A DNA stretch of 62,020 nucleotides from Caryophanales bacterium. Its GTDB lineage: Bacteria > Bacillota_I > Bacilli_A > RFN20 > CAG-826. The position numbers and the translations under genes are program-made. Shown piece by piece: positions 7,947 through 18,082 of this stretch. The DNA lies in NCBI GenBank assembly GCA_028723545.1, contig JAQYER010000036.1, positions 1-62,020 of the forward strand, in the 5' to 3' direction. The notes beneath the pieces were generated by a model that made no database searches, was not told the origin of the DNA, and saw nothing but the letters and a program-made list of their open reading frames with translations. The first letter of the stretch is position 1. Each line of letters opens with the position of its first letter.

Positions 7947-10493
7947 TTATAATCCCATATTTTCTTTAATTGTATTTTGGGTATTGAATGCTGAAGATTT
8001 CTTTGTTTCATTAAAATATAATCCAACATTTTTAATGAAGAATTCTAAATCTTCAAATCTAGTATTATCACTTGTTAAGAATAAATTACCTGAGAAATAA
8101 TCTAAATTAAGAATACCATCAACACCTTCAAGGCCAGCATTCCAAGCTGGAACTGAATATGATTCAAATGGGACACGAATATATCCTTTAAATCCGACAG
8201 GAATTTGTACTTGGTCAGATTTAGAATACATCATATAATCAGCGTCTTTTACAACATCATAAGCATAATACATTGCTGGATATCCAACGACACACCATCT
8301 TTCAGTTGTTGTTTTTCCAGGAATCTTTTCATCAAATTGAAGGGTAATTCCAATTTCTTTAAAAGATCTATTTTCAACATAGAAAGTAATTCCTTTTGCG
8401 TATTCTTTTCCGGTTTCTTTTTCAACATACGCTTTAGTTCTATCAGTTGTTAAACCGTGATCAAATAATCCTAAACACATATATGACCCATATTGGTGAC
8501 CAGTTTCATAAGGTCCGATATGGACAAAAACACCATCATCTTCTTTATTATATGAACATGCATTATCACCAATATCATATGTGACATATTTTTTCATTTC
8601 TGCATCTGTTCGATAATTTAAAGAATCGATAATTTTGACATCGCCAATCCATTCAGAAGGAGATGGAATAAAATATTTTACTACAGTCAAATATCCATCA
8701 TCTGCGTGATAAGTTTCTACAATATCATTTACATTGTTGCAATCAAACACGACTGTGTGAGTAAGACTTTCTTGTTCAACAGTTCCAATATCACCAAAAG
8801 TAATATTAATTGCGTAATCATAATATGTATGAACTCTAATTATTAAATTTACAACGCTTGACCAATTAAATGTTGAACCAGCTTTTTGATTTAAGAAATC
8901 TTTTTGAAGCACAATAACTCCGGTCTTTTCAATCGCGTGAATTGTATTTTCATCACCAGTTGTGTGGTTCATTGCAGTAGATTCACCATTTGAAATTAAA
9001 TAAATTGGTTTTTTAACTGCTTCTGCTTTTGATGGTAATTGCATAACATTTGAAGAGTTATCAACAAATTCAAGTTGGAAAGCACATGAGCCAGTACCAG
9101 TATAATTAATAGCAATAGCTTCGCCACTAGATAAATCTAATGGAGTTTCATAAGTTGCAGTTGCTGAAGAGAAAACACTTGAATCGCTATTTTTCTTTGC
9201 AGTAATGTTCGCTCCACCACTTATTCTTCCTTGATAATTGATAGTTGTGTAATCAAATAATGGAATTTCTAATTCCTTATATCCAGATAAAATTGAAGCA
9301 GTACATTCTCCCCATGTTTCAATTCTAGTTTCAATTTCTGATTTATATAATGAAGAGCCATCAAAAGCAATGTTATCTTTTGAAAAAATATCACCTACTG
9401 AAATATCAATTTTATCTCCTTCTAAATAAAATGCACACGCTAAAGAAGAATGATAATCAGGACCACACCAACTAGAATTTGTATCACCAATTAATGATTC
9501 ATTTGGAAGATAAATAAATCCATCAAAATTGCCAGGTAATTCAAAATAACCCCATTCATTGATTGAAGCTAGTGTTTCATTCATTCCGGCTGCATCGTAT
9601 TTATAATAATTTTTATTAGGGCCAGTCACTGCTCTATTTCCAAAACTATCAGACGCTAAGAATGATTTTAAATATGAAGAAGTTGATAAATTATTTTTAA
9701 TTCTAAAATACACTCCTCCATTTGATAAATCAGTAGATCCACCAAATTTATTTAAATATCCAGCATAACCAGTAGTGACAATTTTTGTTCCTCCTAATAA
9801 ATCTCCTTTTGGAACAAATGATTCCGCTCTAGGATTTTGAGTAATACTTTGATATTCACTATTTTGATTGATGAATACTTTTGAGAAATCTTCTTCGGTT
9901 ACTGAAGAAGTATCTAAAACCACTTTTTCATCAGTAAAAATGTCTCCGATCGCATATTTGGCATAGTAATCATAAAATCCACTGAATTCAATATATATTC
10001 TCCAAATTGAAGAAGGGTTAAAGTCAGAAGTGCCTGCTATTTTTGACATTTGAGTTGAATAATTCATGTAAATAAATCCATCAAAATTAGCTGGAAGCAT
10101 AATATAGTTACCCCAAGATCGAGGAGAACAGCCAGTTGTTTCATTTCCATTAATGTCAAAATATGTTTGCGCCACATTTGTTGTTGGTGCAATTAAAGTG
10201 CCGTTTGTGGAATTGATTTTGAATGTTAACGGAGTGTCAGTGCCAGTATAATTTTTCATTCTTAAATAAATACCGGTTCCAGAAAAGTCAGAATTGCCTT
10301 GCATATTTGCGTTAATTTCCGTAACAATTCCTGAATCAGGATCTTTTTGTTTTAAACCTTTGATTCTCGCTGAGCCATATAAATCTCCAGAAATGTCTGT
10401 GGCGTTCACTTTTGTAGCTGAGTCGACTTTATTGCCAATTGAGCCTAATAAAGTCATAATTGCGAGTAATGATAATAATTTTTTCTTTTTCAC
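7947..10493 (-). CDS. Secreted four-module glycan-binding-like protein
   Basis: An 848-residue exported protein with an N-terminal signal (about 1-30) and no lipobox or C-terminal anchor. The body is four related all-beta modules of about 170-200 residues (about 38-205, 230-385, 415-585, 625-835). Each has versions of GxYxRxKN, a LPxxFDGFIY block and an IGDIF block; for example GNYIMLPANFDGFIYMN in the first and GYFELPGNFDGFIYLP in the second. The first two modules are close to those in the 18299-19915 protein. I do not recognise the family. Start codon is GTG with AAGGAGG upstream. The modular repeats and operon place suggest polysaccharide capture. Confidence 0.7.
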   Translation of the reverse strand: MKKKKLLSLLAIMTLLGSIGNKVDSATKVNATDISGDLYGSARIKGLKQKDPDSGIVTEINANMQGNSDFSGTGIYLRMKNYTGTDTPLTFKINSTNGTLIAPTTNVAQTYFDINGNETTGCSPRSWGNYIMLPANFDGFIYMNYSTQMSKIAGTSDFNPSSIWRIYIEFSGFYDYYAKYAIGDIFTDEKVVLDTSSVTEEDFSKVFINQNSEYQSITQNPRAESFVPKGDLLGGTKIVTTGYAGYLNKFGGSTDLSNGGVYFRIKNNLSTSSYLKSFLASDSFGNRAVTGPNKNYYKYDAAGMNETLASINEWGYFELPGNFDGFIYLPNESLIGDTNSSWCGPDYHSSLACAFYLEGDKIDISVGDIFSKDNIAFDGSSLYKSEIETRIETWGECTASILSGYKELEIPLFDYTTINYQGRISGGANITAKKNSDSSVFSSATATYETPLDLSSGEAIAINYTGTGSCAFQLEFVDNSSNVMQLPSKAEAVKKPIYLISNGESTAMNHTTGDENTIHAIEKTGVIVLQKDFLNQKAGSTFNWSSVVNLIIRVHTYYDYAINITFGDIGTVEQESLTHTVVFDCNNVNDIVETYHADDGYLTVVKYFIPSPSEWIGDVKIIDSLNYRTDAEMKKYVTYDIGDNACSYNKEDDGVFVHIGPYETGHQYGSYMCLGLFDHGLTTDRTKAYVEKETGKEYAKGITFYVENRSFKEIGITLQFDEKIPGKTTTERWCVVGYPAMYYAYDVVKDADYMMYSKSDQVQIPVGFKGYIRVPFESYSVPAWNAGLEGVDGILNLDYFSGNLFLTSDNTRFEDLEFFIKNVGLYFNETKKSSAFNTQNTIKENMGL

Positions 10494-10511
10494 AATTTGT
10501 TGCCTCCTTTT

Positions 10512-11429
10512 TTAAATGCTAAGAACTTTTTTAAATAATGAGAAAAATTTTTCTTTATCTACAGAGATGGATACATTGATGAATTTATTTTTTTCAGAAT
10601 TGATAAAAGGCATTCCGTGATTAGAAAGATCAAAATCCAATTTAAGTTTCTCGGTTTTAATAATCGATTCATCTATTAATGATGTAACAGTTAATGGATC
10701 GTGCATGACTGGGTTTTCAAAATTGTAATGAGCAAACCACTTCATCATCGCGTTATACACTAATTTAATGGCTTTTGAATCATTGTTTCTTAATTGATTG
10801 ACTTCTTCACTAGATAATCCAGTTTGTGAAGTTACATTTAATGTAACAGCAGTAATCTTTTTCACATCAGAATCAATTACAATTTTAGCGGCATCTGGAT
10901 CACAAAAAATATTCCATTCGACAAAATTGTAATTTAATCCCGCTCCCATAAATCTAATCTCTTTTATTTTGTTAGCAATGCTTGGGTCTTTTTTTATCGC
11001 ACTGGCGATATTAGTCATTGGGCCAATCGGAATAATTGTTATTTCGTTTGGGTATTTATTAACTGATTCAACAATAAAATCAACCGCGGATTTATTTTCA
11101 ATTTGGCACTTCTCCATTGATTCATCCCATTGAGGAATCAAATATTTATTATTTTCATCTACTTTTTCTTTTTGTTTAATTTCTGGCGATATTAAATTGT
11201 CAATTGATACTTTTAATGGGTTATCAATACCAGGATAAACTTTAATATCATATCCTAAAGAATCAATTAATTGCTTTGCCATCTTCGCTCTTTTGATTGA
11301 ATTGCGAAATACTGTTGTTATCCCGAGAACATCGAATTTATGACTTTCAAGCAATAATAACAATGCAAAAGCATCATCGATATCATCACCAATATCAGTA
11401 TCAAGTATTACTTTTGGCAAATTATTCAT
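10512..11429 (-). CDS. Inosine-uridine nucleoside hydrolase family protein
   Basis: A 305-residue cytoplasmic hydrolase of the IU-nucleoside hydrolase fold. The calcium-binding block DTDIGDDIDD is at 10-19, followed by PIGPMTNIAS (135-144), FMGAGLN (160-166), EWN (171-173) and HDP (243-245) with the conserved His/Asp. The start at 11429 is chosen because GGAGAGGAG lies just upstream; a longer reading would run into the preceding gene. It overlaps the solute-binding gene stop by 8 bp. Family members split N-ribosides into base and ribose. In an operon for glycan import, with a ribokinase downstream, the real substrate could be another pentofuranoside; that is inference. Confidence 0.85.
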   Translation of the reverse strand: MNNLPKVILDTDIGDDIDDAFALLLLLESHKFDVLGITTVFRNSIKRAKMAKQLIDSLGYDIKVYPGIDNPLKVSIDNLISPEIKQKEKVDENNKYLIPQWDESMEKCQIENKSAVDFIVESVNKYPNEITIIPIGPMTNIASAIKKDPSIANKIKEIRFMGAGLNYNFVEWNIFCDPDAAKIVIDSDVKKITAVTLNVTSQTGLSSEEVNQLRNNDSKAIKLVYNAMMKWFAHYNFENPVMHDPLTVTSLIDESIIKTEKLKLDFDLSNHGMPFINSEKNKFINVSISVDKEKFFSLFKKVLSI

Positions 11430-13194
11430 GAACAGCTCCTCTCCAATAAGAAAAGTCTCCATTAGGTCCTTTATATTCTGGTTCAACATAATCAGGTCTA
11501 TTTTGAGGATAACCATATTCAACATTTAACAATTGTTTGGTAGTTACATATGATTCTGAATAGAAAGTAATTACTTTGTCTAAACCTAATTTTTTAGCAT
11601 AAGTAATCGCGTTATTGTAGTCGGTTTTCCAATCATTTGAACGAATAATATCCACTAAAGCCTCAGCCCATTTTGTTTTAATCTTATTAAAGCTAGTTGT
11701 TATTGAGAAATAATCTTCTCTAGAAGTATCATGTTTTAAGAATGTTGGTTTGAAATTATATGAATATGGAGTAAGTGGTCTTTTCATATTATCAATATAA
11801 ATATCGGTCGCTTTTCTTCCGTTTAATGGTTTGTATTTATTGATATACGCTAAATTCATTAATAAAGTCATATTATATAAGCCAAGAGTGTTAATCCATG
11901 CTTGGTCTTCAGCATTTCCATTTACACCTGAAACATATCTATCTGACCATAATATTTGTGTGTGGTCTTCATTCCAGTAATAAGATTCGCCTTCAACACC
12001 AAAAGCCACTAATCTTTGTCCTTCTTCTGAATATAGATATTCAAGCAATTTAATTGCCTTATCAGGATTCTTACAATTTCTAGTAATCATAGTTAATAAA
12101 TAACCGTTTCCAGAAATATCTTGTAATATTGGTGCTTGATTATCTTTGTTTTTTAAAATTAATGGAACGTAATTTACTCCAGATGCATATGCATTGAGGA
12201 ACGCCATTTGATAATCTTGAGGAGTAACAGCTGTAACAAAACAATTTCCACGAGAAATATTTGTTCTAATTGCAGCTGATTTAGCTGAATAGTTTTCTGA
12301 TTTAATAATTCCTTCTTTATGACATTTATTTAAAAATTCAAGCATTTCTTGATAACGTTCAGTTGTGCGAATATCTAAATAATTGCCTTCTTTGTCTTCA
12401 TATGGAGCACAGAAATATTGAGCTAACCAATCAACCGAATCATTTCCTTCAGTTGTAAAAGCATCTAATTGGAAAGGAATTGCGTCATTATGTTTAGTCG
12501 CAATATATTTACATCCTTCAATAAATGATGCGGCAGAAGTCATATCATATCCTGCTGATAAAGCTTCTTTATACCAATCTTCGCGAACCATTAAGCATCC
12601 ATTTGGTTCCATTTTATCAGTGTCATTAACATATTTTGTTGAATAAGCAAAATTTGGAACGCCATAACAATACCCATCTCCTTCGGTAAAATAATTCCAA
12701 ATATCTTCTTGTTCTTTTTCTTTAAAAGATGGAGCCCATCGTTCAATTAATCCATCTAATGGATATAAATAACCTTGGTTCGCTAATTGAGAGCATTGTG
12801 TGTACCAACATTGAACAGAAATAATATCAGGCAATTTATTTCCAGAAATAAGTGTAGATAATTTTTGTCCATCATCAGTAACCGGAACAGTAAATTTGAT
12901 TTTTGCACCAGTCTTTTCTTTAATAATTTGGCTAACGCGGTCAGATCCATATGAGTTCCATGCAAAAGTTGAATCATTGACATACCATTCAAGATCCCAT
13001 TCATCAACTGTGCCATCTTCATTTTTTAAATATTCCCAAGAATCTTTATCTCCTGGAGTAAGTGGCAAATCAGGATAAATATCCTCAATATTAGTTGATG
13101 AACTAGTTGAATCAAAATAACTTAAAAGACCACAACTAGATAGCATAGTTGAAGATAAAAAAGCTAATAAAATTCTTTTAAATGTTTTATTCAT
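11422..13194 (-). CDS. ABC transporter solute-binding lipoprotein, LplA type
   Basis: A 590-residue lipoprotein (lipobox LSSC, Cys21) of the large extracellular sugar-binding protein group found with LplBC permeases. Visible blocks include GAKIKFTVPVTDDGQKL, LPDIISVQCW, GYLYPLDGLIERWAP and YSEEGQRLVAFGVEG. It would capture oligosaccharides on the outside and pass them to the permeases at 13207-15115. A GAGGAG site precedes the ATG by about eight bases. The ligand cannot be read from sequence; the operon suggests products released by, or bound to, the propeller lipoproteins. Confidence 0.88.
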   Translation of the reverse strand: MNKTFKRILLAFLSSTMLSSCGLLSYFDSTSSSTNIEDIYPDLPLTPGDKDSWEYLKNEDGTVDEWDLEWYVNDSTFAWNSYGSDRVSQIIKEKTGAKIKFTVPVTDDGQKLSTLISGNKLPDIISVQCWYTQCSQLANQGYLYPLDGLIERWAPSFKEKEQEDIWNYFTEGDGYCYGVPNFAYSTKYVNDTDKMEPNGCLMVREDWYKEALSAGYDMTSAASFIEGCKYIATKHNDAIPFQLDAFTTEGNDSVDWLAQYFCAPYEDKEGNYLDIRTTERYQEMLEFLNKCHKEGIIKSENYSAKSAAIRTNISRGNCFVTAVTPQDYQMAFLNAYASGVNYVPLILKNKDNQAPILQDISGNGYLLTMITRNCKNPDKAIKLLEYLYSEEGQRLVAFGVEGESYYWNEDHTQILWSDRYVSGVNGNAEDQAWINTLGLYNMTLLMNLAYINKYKPLNGRKATDIYIDNMKRPLTPYSYNFKPTFLKHDTSREDYFSITTSFNKIKTKWAEALVDIIRSNDWKTDYNNAITYAKKLGLDKVITFYSESYVTTKQLLNVEYGYPQNRPDYVEPEYKGPNGDFSYWRGAVHE

Positions 13195-13206
13195 AAAAAC
13201 TCCTCT

Positions 13207-14130
13207 CTAACCCTTCAAGCTTCCAATTACAACTCCTTTTGTAAGGGTTTTTAAAATTAATGGATATATAATAAAAATTGGAATAACTGAAATAATAATT
13301 GCCGCTAAAGAGACAGTTTCTGGTGCGACTTTATTTAATAATTCAACTGGTAATGACACTCCAGGAGCAGGCATTGAAGATTCATTAATAACTTTCATTA
13401 AATAATATTGGAGAGTCCATAAATTTTCATTTGAAGTGTAAATCATAGTTTCAAAAAATGAATTCCAATGGCCTACTGCAATCCATAACGCAACCGTTGA
13501 TACGACTGGTCCACTTAGTGGAAGAAGAATGCTAAAGAAAATTCTAAATTCACTCGCTCCATCCATGACAGCGGATTCATGAATTTCTTCAGGAATTGTT
13601 TTAAAGAAATTAACAAATACGAGCATGTTGTAAACAGAAAATAAGGCCGGAATAATGTAAACCCAAAATGAATCAAATAAACCTAATACATTAATTACTA
13701 AGAAATAAGGAATAAGACCTCCACCAAAGAACATCGTAAAAATAAAGAATCGATAAATAACTGGTTTACCTATGAGATTTGGTCTTGACATCGCATAGGC
13801 AACAATCGCAGTAAAAATAACTCCAGTTATAGTTCCTAATATCGTTCTAGCGATGGTTATACCATATGCTTTCCATAAACGAATATCATTTAATACTACA
13901 TTGTAATTTTCTAATGAGAACACTCTTGGAAATAACCAAATACCTCCATTAATATAATCAGCGCCTTCAGAGAATGAACCCGCTAAAACATAGATAAGAG
14001 GATATACACTCATTAAAGAGAAAACTAAAAGTAAAGAAACATTTATCCAATCAAAAAGATGTTTCTTTTGTTTTCGACCAGTTGAACCAATCATCAGTTG
14101 GTTTTTCTTATATACTTTTTTTGTTACCAT
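13207..14130 (-). CDS. ABC sugar transporter permease, LplC/CUT1 type
   Basis: Inner-membrane permease of about 308 residues with six hydrophobic segments and the cytoplasmic EAA loop ESAVMDGASEFRIFFSILLP that contacts the ATPase. Its ending TLTKGVVIGSLKG is typical of LplC/YtcP proteins. I chose the ATG at 14130, one base after the stop of the other permease; an in-frame GTG at 14145 is also possible but would sit directly on its ribosome site. It forms the channel with the 14132-15115 gene. Confidence 0.9.
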   Translation of the reverse strand: MVTKKVYKKNQLMIGSTGRKQKKHLFDWINVSLLLVFSLMSVYPLIYVLAGSFSEGADYINGGIWLFPRVFSLENYNVVLNDIRLWKAYGITIARTILGTITGVIFTAIVAYAMSRPNLIGKPVIYRFFIFTMFFGGGLIPYFLVINVLGLFDSFWVYIIPALFSVYNMLVFVNFFKTIPEEIHESAVMDGASEFRIFFSILLPLSGPVVSTVALWIAVGHWNSFFETMIYTSNENLWTLQYYLMKVINESSMPAPGVSLPVELLNKVAPETVSLAAIIISVIPIFIIYPLILKTLTKGVVIGSLKG

Positions 14131-14131
14131 A

Positions 14132-15115
14132 TTAGAAAATCCCACTTCCTGTTGTCTTTTTAGCTACCCAGTTACCAACACCTAGTAACACAATAGCGAC
14201 AACTGATTTAAAGAAACCAACTGCGGTGGTATATGAATATTGAAGATTAACAGCGCCATATTTATAAATAAAAGTATCAAGAACTTCACTTCTAGCTAAA
14301 TTAATCTGGTTTTGGAATGTCCAAATATGATCAAAACCATTATTTAATATTCCACTTACAGATAAAATGAAAAACAAGACAATTGTTGGTGCGATTGAAG
14401 GGATTGTAATATGAATAATGCGGTGCAATCTAGTTGCCCCATCCATATCAGCAGCTTCAAATAATTGAGGGTCAATTCCAGCAATCGCGGCAACATAAAT
14501 AATTGATCCCCATCCCATTCCTTTTAATAAAGAAGTAATAATAATAGTTGGCCAGAAATATTGAGATTCACCAAAATTAATTGGATCAGAAACAATATTT
14601 AGTTTTAATAAAACCGTATTAATAATTCCATCCGAATTTATTAAAGCTAAAATAATTCCTCCATAAACAATCCAAGAAAGGAAATATGGGAAATAAGTAA
14701 TAACTTGCACTGTTTTGCGGATTTTTTTCCATGGTAATTCACTTAATAAAATCGCGAACAAAATTGGAGCTGGGAAATTAATGCATAATTGAAGAATGTT
14801 TAATCCTAAAGTGTTTAGCATGACATCTTTAAAATCAGGGTCATTAAAAAATGCTTTGAAATTATCAAATCCAACCCATTCACTTTTAAAAATTGCATCA
14901 AGAATATTTAAATAACCATCTCCGCTTTTAAAAGCTAAAATTAATCCAAACATTGGAAGATAGGCAAAAATGGCAATGAAAATAACTCCAAAAGACACCA
15001 TTATTCCTAATTCAAAAGCGCTTCTAGTAAATTTTTTCTTTTCGTGTCTTCTTGCTAATGGAGAAATTTCTTCAAGAGCAGCTTCATATGGTTTTTTCTT
15101 TTTAATTGTTAACAT
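14132..15115 (-). CDS. ABC sugar transporter permease, LplB/CUT1 type
   Basis: Membrane permease of about 327 residues with an N-terminal charged cytoplasmic stretch, six membrane segments and the EAA loop EAADMDGATRLHRIIHITIP. The ending GNWVAKKTTGSGIF is characteristic of LplB-type proteins. The ATG at 15115 lies eight bases after AAGGAG; the in-frame GTG at 15124 would overlap that site and is rejected. It overlaps the last codons of the LacI gene, so the regulator and transporter are translationally coupled. Confidence 0.9.
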   Translation of the reverse strand: MLTIKKKKPYEAALEEISPLARRHEKKKFTRSAFELGIMVSFGVIFIAIFAYLPMFGLILAFKSGDGYLNILDAIFKSEWVGFDNFKAFFNDPDFKDVMLNTLGLNILQLCINFPAPILFAILLSELPWKKIRKTVQVITYFPYFLSWIVYGGIILALINSDGIINTVLLKLNIVSDPINFGESQYFWPTIIITSLLKGMGWGSIIYVAAIAGIDPQLFEAADMDGATRLHRIIHITIPSIAPTIVLFFILSVSGILNNGFDHIWTFQNQINLARSEVLDTFIYKYGAVNLQYSYTTAVGFFKSVVAIVLLGVGNWVAKKTTGSGIF

Positions 15116-16115
15116 CTGAAACACTCCTTCTTTCTACCAAAGTAGGTTCAATCAATATCGTTTTTTTAATTTTTTGATTATTGAATAATTCATTGATTAC
15201 CGAACTACATAACGAATCAATATTTTGTTTTATTGTTGTTAATCCTGGAGTAATTAGTGAAGAAAATTGATTATCATCAAATCCAACAACTGAAATGTCT
15301 TTTCCAACTACCTTGTTCATTTCAGAAGCTGATTTATATATTGAATACGCCATCAAATCATTAAAAGCAAAAATGGCAGTAATTGAATTGTCTTTCAATA
15401 TTTCTTTTGCAAGAGGGAACGCTCCATCGAAATGATAATCGCCTTCATAAACGATTGAGTCATCGAATTCGACCCCCCATTCAGATAAAGCTTTTTTATA
15501 ACCGAGTAAACGATCTTGTGAAGAAGAAATTTCTTTTGGTCCAGTAATACAAGCAATCTTTTTATGCCCTTTTTCTAACAAATATTTGGTAGCCAAATAT
15601 CCACCTTTTATATCGTCATTAACTACTATTGGAGCGTTCTCGATATCAATTTTTCTATCTAAAATAACAACAGGAACATCAATATCTTTTTCTAAAGATT
15701 TAATATCTAATAATTGATTATTTGAAAAACTAGAAGGTGGAACAACTATTAAGAAATCAATATTTTTAATAATCATGTCAGCAATGGTTTTCTTAAATAA
15801 TTCAATGTCATATCCTGAATTAGCAATAAATAATGAATAACCATTTTTAACAAATGATGATTCTAAAGATTTAATTAATCTTGCATAATAACCGTTTTCA
15901 ATATCTGGCACTAATACAGCGGCGGTATGGGTTAATTTGCTTTTTAACGCACTGGCAATATAATTTGGATGATAATGATATTTATTGCACACATCTAAAA
16001 CTCGTTGACGAGTTTCTTTTGAAACGGAGTCAGTTTTTCCATTTAAAACAAAACTAACTGCGGTAATTGATACACCACATTCTTTTGCTATATCTTTTAT
16101 CGTAATCCTTGCCAT
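15102..16115 (-). CDS. LacI-family transcriptional regulator of Region A
   Basis: A 337-residue regulator: an N-terminal helix-turn-helix (TIKDIAKECGVSITAVSFVLNG, residues about 5-26), the hinge YHPNYIASALK, and a periplasmic-binding-protein-like sensor domain with DRLLGYKKAL, FAFNDLMAYSIY and SVVGFDDNQFSSLITPGLTTI. It is the second gene of the operon it most likely controls, and a matching palindrome lies at 18083-18100 over the predicted transcription start. It probably represses until an imported sugar or oligosaccharide binds. The effector is unknown. Confidence 0.9.
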   Translation of the reverse strand: MARITIKDIAKECGVSITAVSFVLNGKTDSVSKETRQRVLDVCNKYHYHPNYIASALKSKLTHTAAVLVPDIENGYYARLIKSLESSFVKNGYSLFIANSGYDIELFKKTIADMIIKNIDFLIVVPPSSFSNNQLLDIKSLEKDIDVPVVILDRKIDIENAPIVVNDDIKGGYLATKYLLEKGHKKIACITGPKEISSSQDRLLGYKKALSEWGVEFDDSIVYEGDYHFDGAFPLAKEILKDNSITAIFAFNDLMAYSIYKSASEMNKVVGKDISVVGFDDNQFSSLITPGLTTIKQNIDSLCSSVINELFNNQKIKKTILIEPTLVERRSVSDVNN

Positions 16116-16116
16116 A

Positions 16117-18069
16117 TTAAATTAATCTCACCTTAAAATTAATATCGGTAACTCCGATAACATTATTATCAATATTAAAATGAATTTGATCGCCAACATT
16201 CCTTTTTTCATTAGGCTCAAATATCAAAATATCTTCATTATTAACATTAACGATATAATATGTTTCATTTCCATAATCGATTATATTTTTAATTTCACCG
16301 GCAAATAATCCATCTTCGCTAATTTTTATATCGTGTGAATTAATTGAAAATTTGATTTGATGTAATTCAAATTTCTTTCCTAACAAATTATATATTTTCA
16401 CTATTGAAGAATTGTTTGGAGTAATTTCTTTACCTAATAATAAATAATTGAATACTTTAATATTTGAATTTTTAATTTTAATTTTCTTTCCACTAGAGTC
16501 TTTAAAATTATTTGACGATAATCTTTCATACATTTCTGGTTCAACTAAATTTTTATCAAGTACTGGAAGAACCATTTTATGAGGAACTAATTTTCCATCA
16601 ATTTCATTGTATTTATTCAAACAATCAATAACTAATTGTCCATTTTCATCAAATATTTTTAAAGAAGGAATTGATAATGAAAATTCAAAATAATCCCCAT
16701 CAATATATTGTTCTTGAGAATAGAATAAATATTCATCTTTGTGTTTTAATTTAAAAACCCATCTATTATTGATTTTTTCTTTATTAACTATTTTAATTTT
16801 AAAATCTGTTCCTTTAATTATTGAATCATTATTAATAGATACATAATAATTAACACCATTTAATTTATCTAATATGAATGAAGGAATACTTAATTTATGT
16901 CCTAAAATGGATAATTTATCTTTATTTAATGTTGCTCTAACAGTCATTGTTTGAGGAATTCGAGGAAGAATCGTATTTGTTGACTCTTTCAAAAATAAAT
17001 GCATTTTTGATAAATCTAGTTTTACATAAATCTTTTGTCCTAATGTAAAATTATCGTTACGTAAAGTGCGGATTGTAATTCTTGTTTTATCCACTACTGA
17101 TTCAACAATTAAGTTACATTCATTTCCTAAAGCTTCAATAACACTAATCTCGCATTCAAAAGCATTTTTATCATTTGGCTTACATAAAACAACGTGCTCT
17201 GGTCTAATTCCAACAACAACTGGTTTTTTATTGATTATATTAATAATATCGATGCGAGAAATATCATCAACTGAACACACTATTTTATTAAATGAAGAAG
17301 TAATTGAAACATCTTTTCCTTCATAATCCATCTTAGCGTCAAAAAAGTTCATTTGAGGAGTTCCAATAAATCCTGCAACAAATTCATTAACAGGATAATC
17401 ATATAAATTCATTGGTGAATCAACTTGTTGAATAACCCCAAGTTTCATAACAACAATTTTTGTTCCCATGGTCATCGCTTCAATTTGGTCATGAGTAACG
17501 TAAATAAATGTAGTGCCTAAAACATGATGTAAACGAGTGATTTCACTTCTCATTGAGCTTCGCAATTTAGCGTCCAAATTTGATAATGGCTCATCAAGTA
17601 AAAATACTTTTGGCTTTCGAACAATCGCTCTACCTAACGCCACACGTTGACGTTGGCCACCAGACATGGCTTTTGGTTTTTTATTCAATTGGTTTTCAAT
17701 ATCTAAAATACGTGACGCTTCATGGACTCTTCGATCAATTTCGTCTTTAGGAACATGTCGAATCTTTAATCCAAAGGCCATATTGTCATAAACAGTCATA
17801 TGAGGATATAAAGCATAGTTTTGGAACACCATCGCCATATCGCGGTCTTTTGGTTCTAAACTATTTGATAAAATTCCATCAATATAGAAATCACCAGCGG
17901 TAATATCTTCAAGCCCTGCAATCATTCGTAGTGTTGTCGATTTACCACATCCAGAAGGACCAACAAAAACAATGAATTCATTATCACCAATTTCTAAATT
18001 AAAATCATCGACAGCCTTTGTGCCGTTGTCATAAATCTTATAAATGTGTTTTAGTGATAAATTCGCCAT
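16117..18069 (-). CDS. ABC importer ATPase (MsmK/UgpC type) with long C-terminal extension
   Basis: A 650-residue ATPase, against about 370 for the family. The nucleotide-binding domain is complete: Walker A GPSGCGKST (about 37-45), Q-loop MVFQNYALYP, signature MSGGQRQRVALG, Walker B VFLLDEP and switch YVTHD. A TOBE-like region with GIRPEHVVL follows (about 300-370). Another 280 residues then include beta-rich segments and a second TOBE-like end (AGEIKNIIDYGNE, then VGDQIHFNIDNN). First gene of the operon, with an operator-bearing promoter upstream. The extension may add a regulatory or ligand-sensing function; that is inference. Confidence 0.88.
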   Translation of the reverse strand: MANLSLKHIYKIYDNGTKAVDDFNLEIGDNEFIVFVGPSGCGKSTTLRMIAGLEDITAGDFYIDGILSNSLEPKDRDMAMVFQNYALYPHMTVYDNMAFGLKIRHVPKDEIDRRVHEASRILDIENQLNKKPKAMSGGQRQRVALGRAIVRKPKVFLLDEPLSNLDAKLRSSMRSEITRLHHVLGTTFIYVTHDQIEAMTMGTKIVVMKLGVIQQVDSPMNLYDYPVNEFVAGFIGTPQMNFFDAKMDYEGKDVSITSSFNKIVCSVDDISRIDIINIINKKPVVVGIRPEHVVLCKPNDKNAFECEISVIEALGNECNLIVESVVDKTRITIRTLRNDNFTLGQKIYVKLDLSKMHLFLKESTNTILPRIPQTMTVRATLNKDKLSILGHKLSIPSFILDKLNGVNYYVSINNDSIIKGTDFKIKIVNKEKINNRWVFKLKHKDEYLFYSQEQYIDGDYFEFSLSIPSLKIFDENGQLVIDCLNKYNEIDGKLVPHKMVLPVLDKNLVEPEMYERLSSNNFKDSSGKKIKIKNSNIKVFNYLLLGKEITPNNSSIVKIYNLLGKKFELHQIKFSINSHDIKISEDGLFAGEIKNIIDYGNETYYIVNVNNEDILIFEPNEKRNVGDQIHFNIDNNVIGVTDINFKVRLI

Positions 18070-18082
18070 AAAAACCTCTTCT

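Noticed and set aside
11430..11525. N-terminal extension of the nucleoside hydrolase
   Set aside because: The extension lies inside the solute-binding gene and the DTDIGDD block plus GGAGAGGAG site fix the start at 11429.
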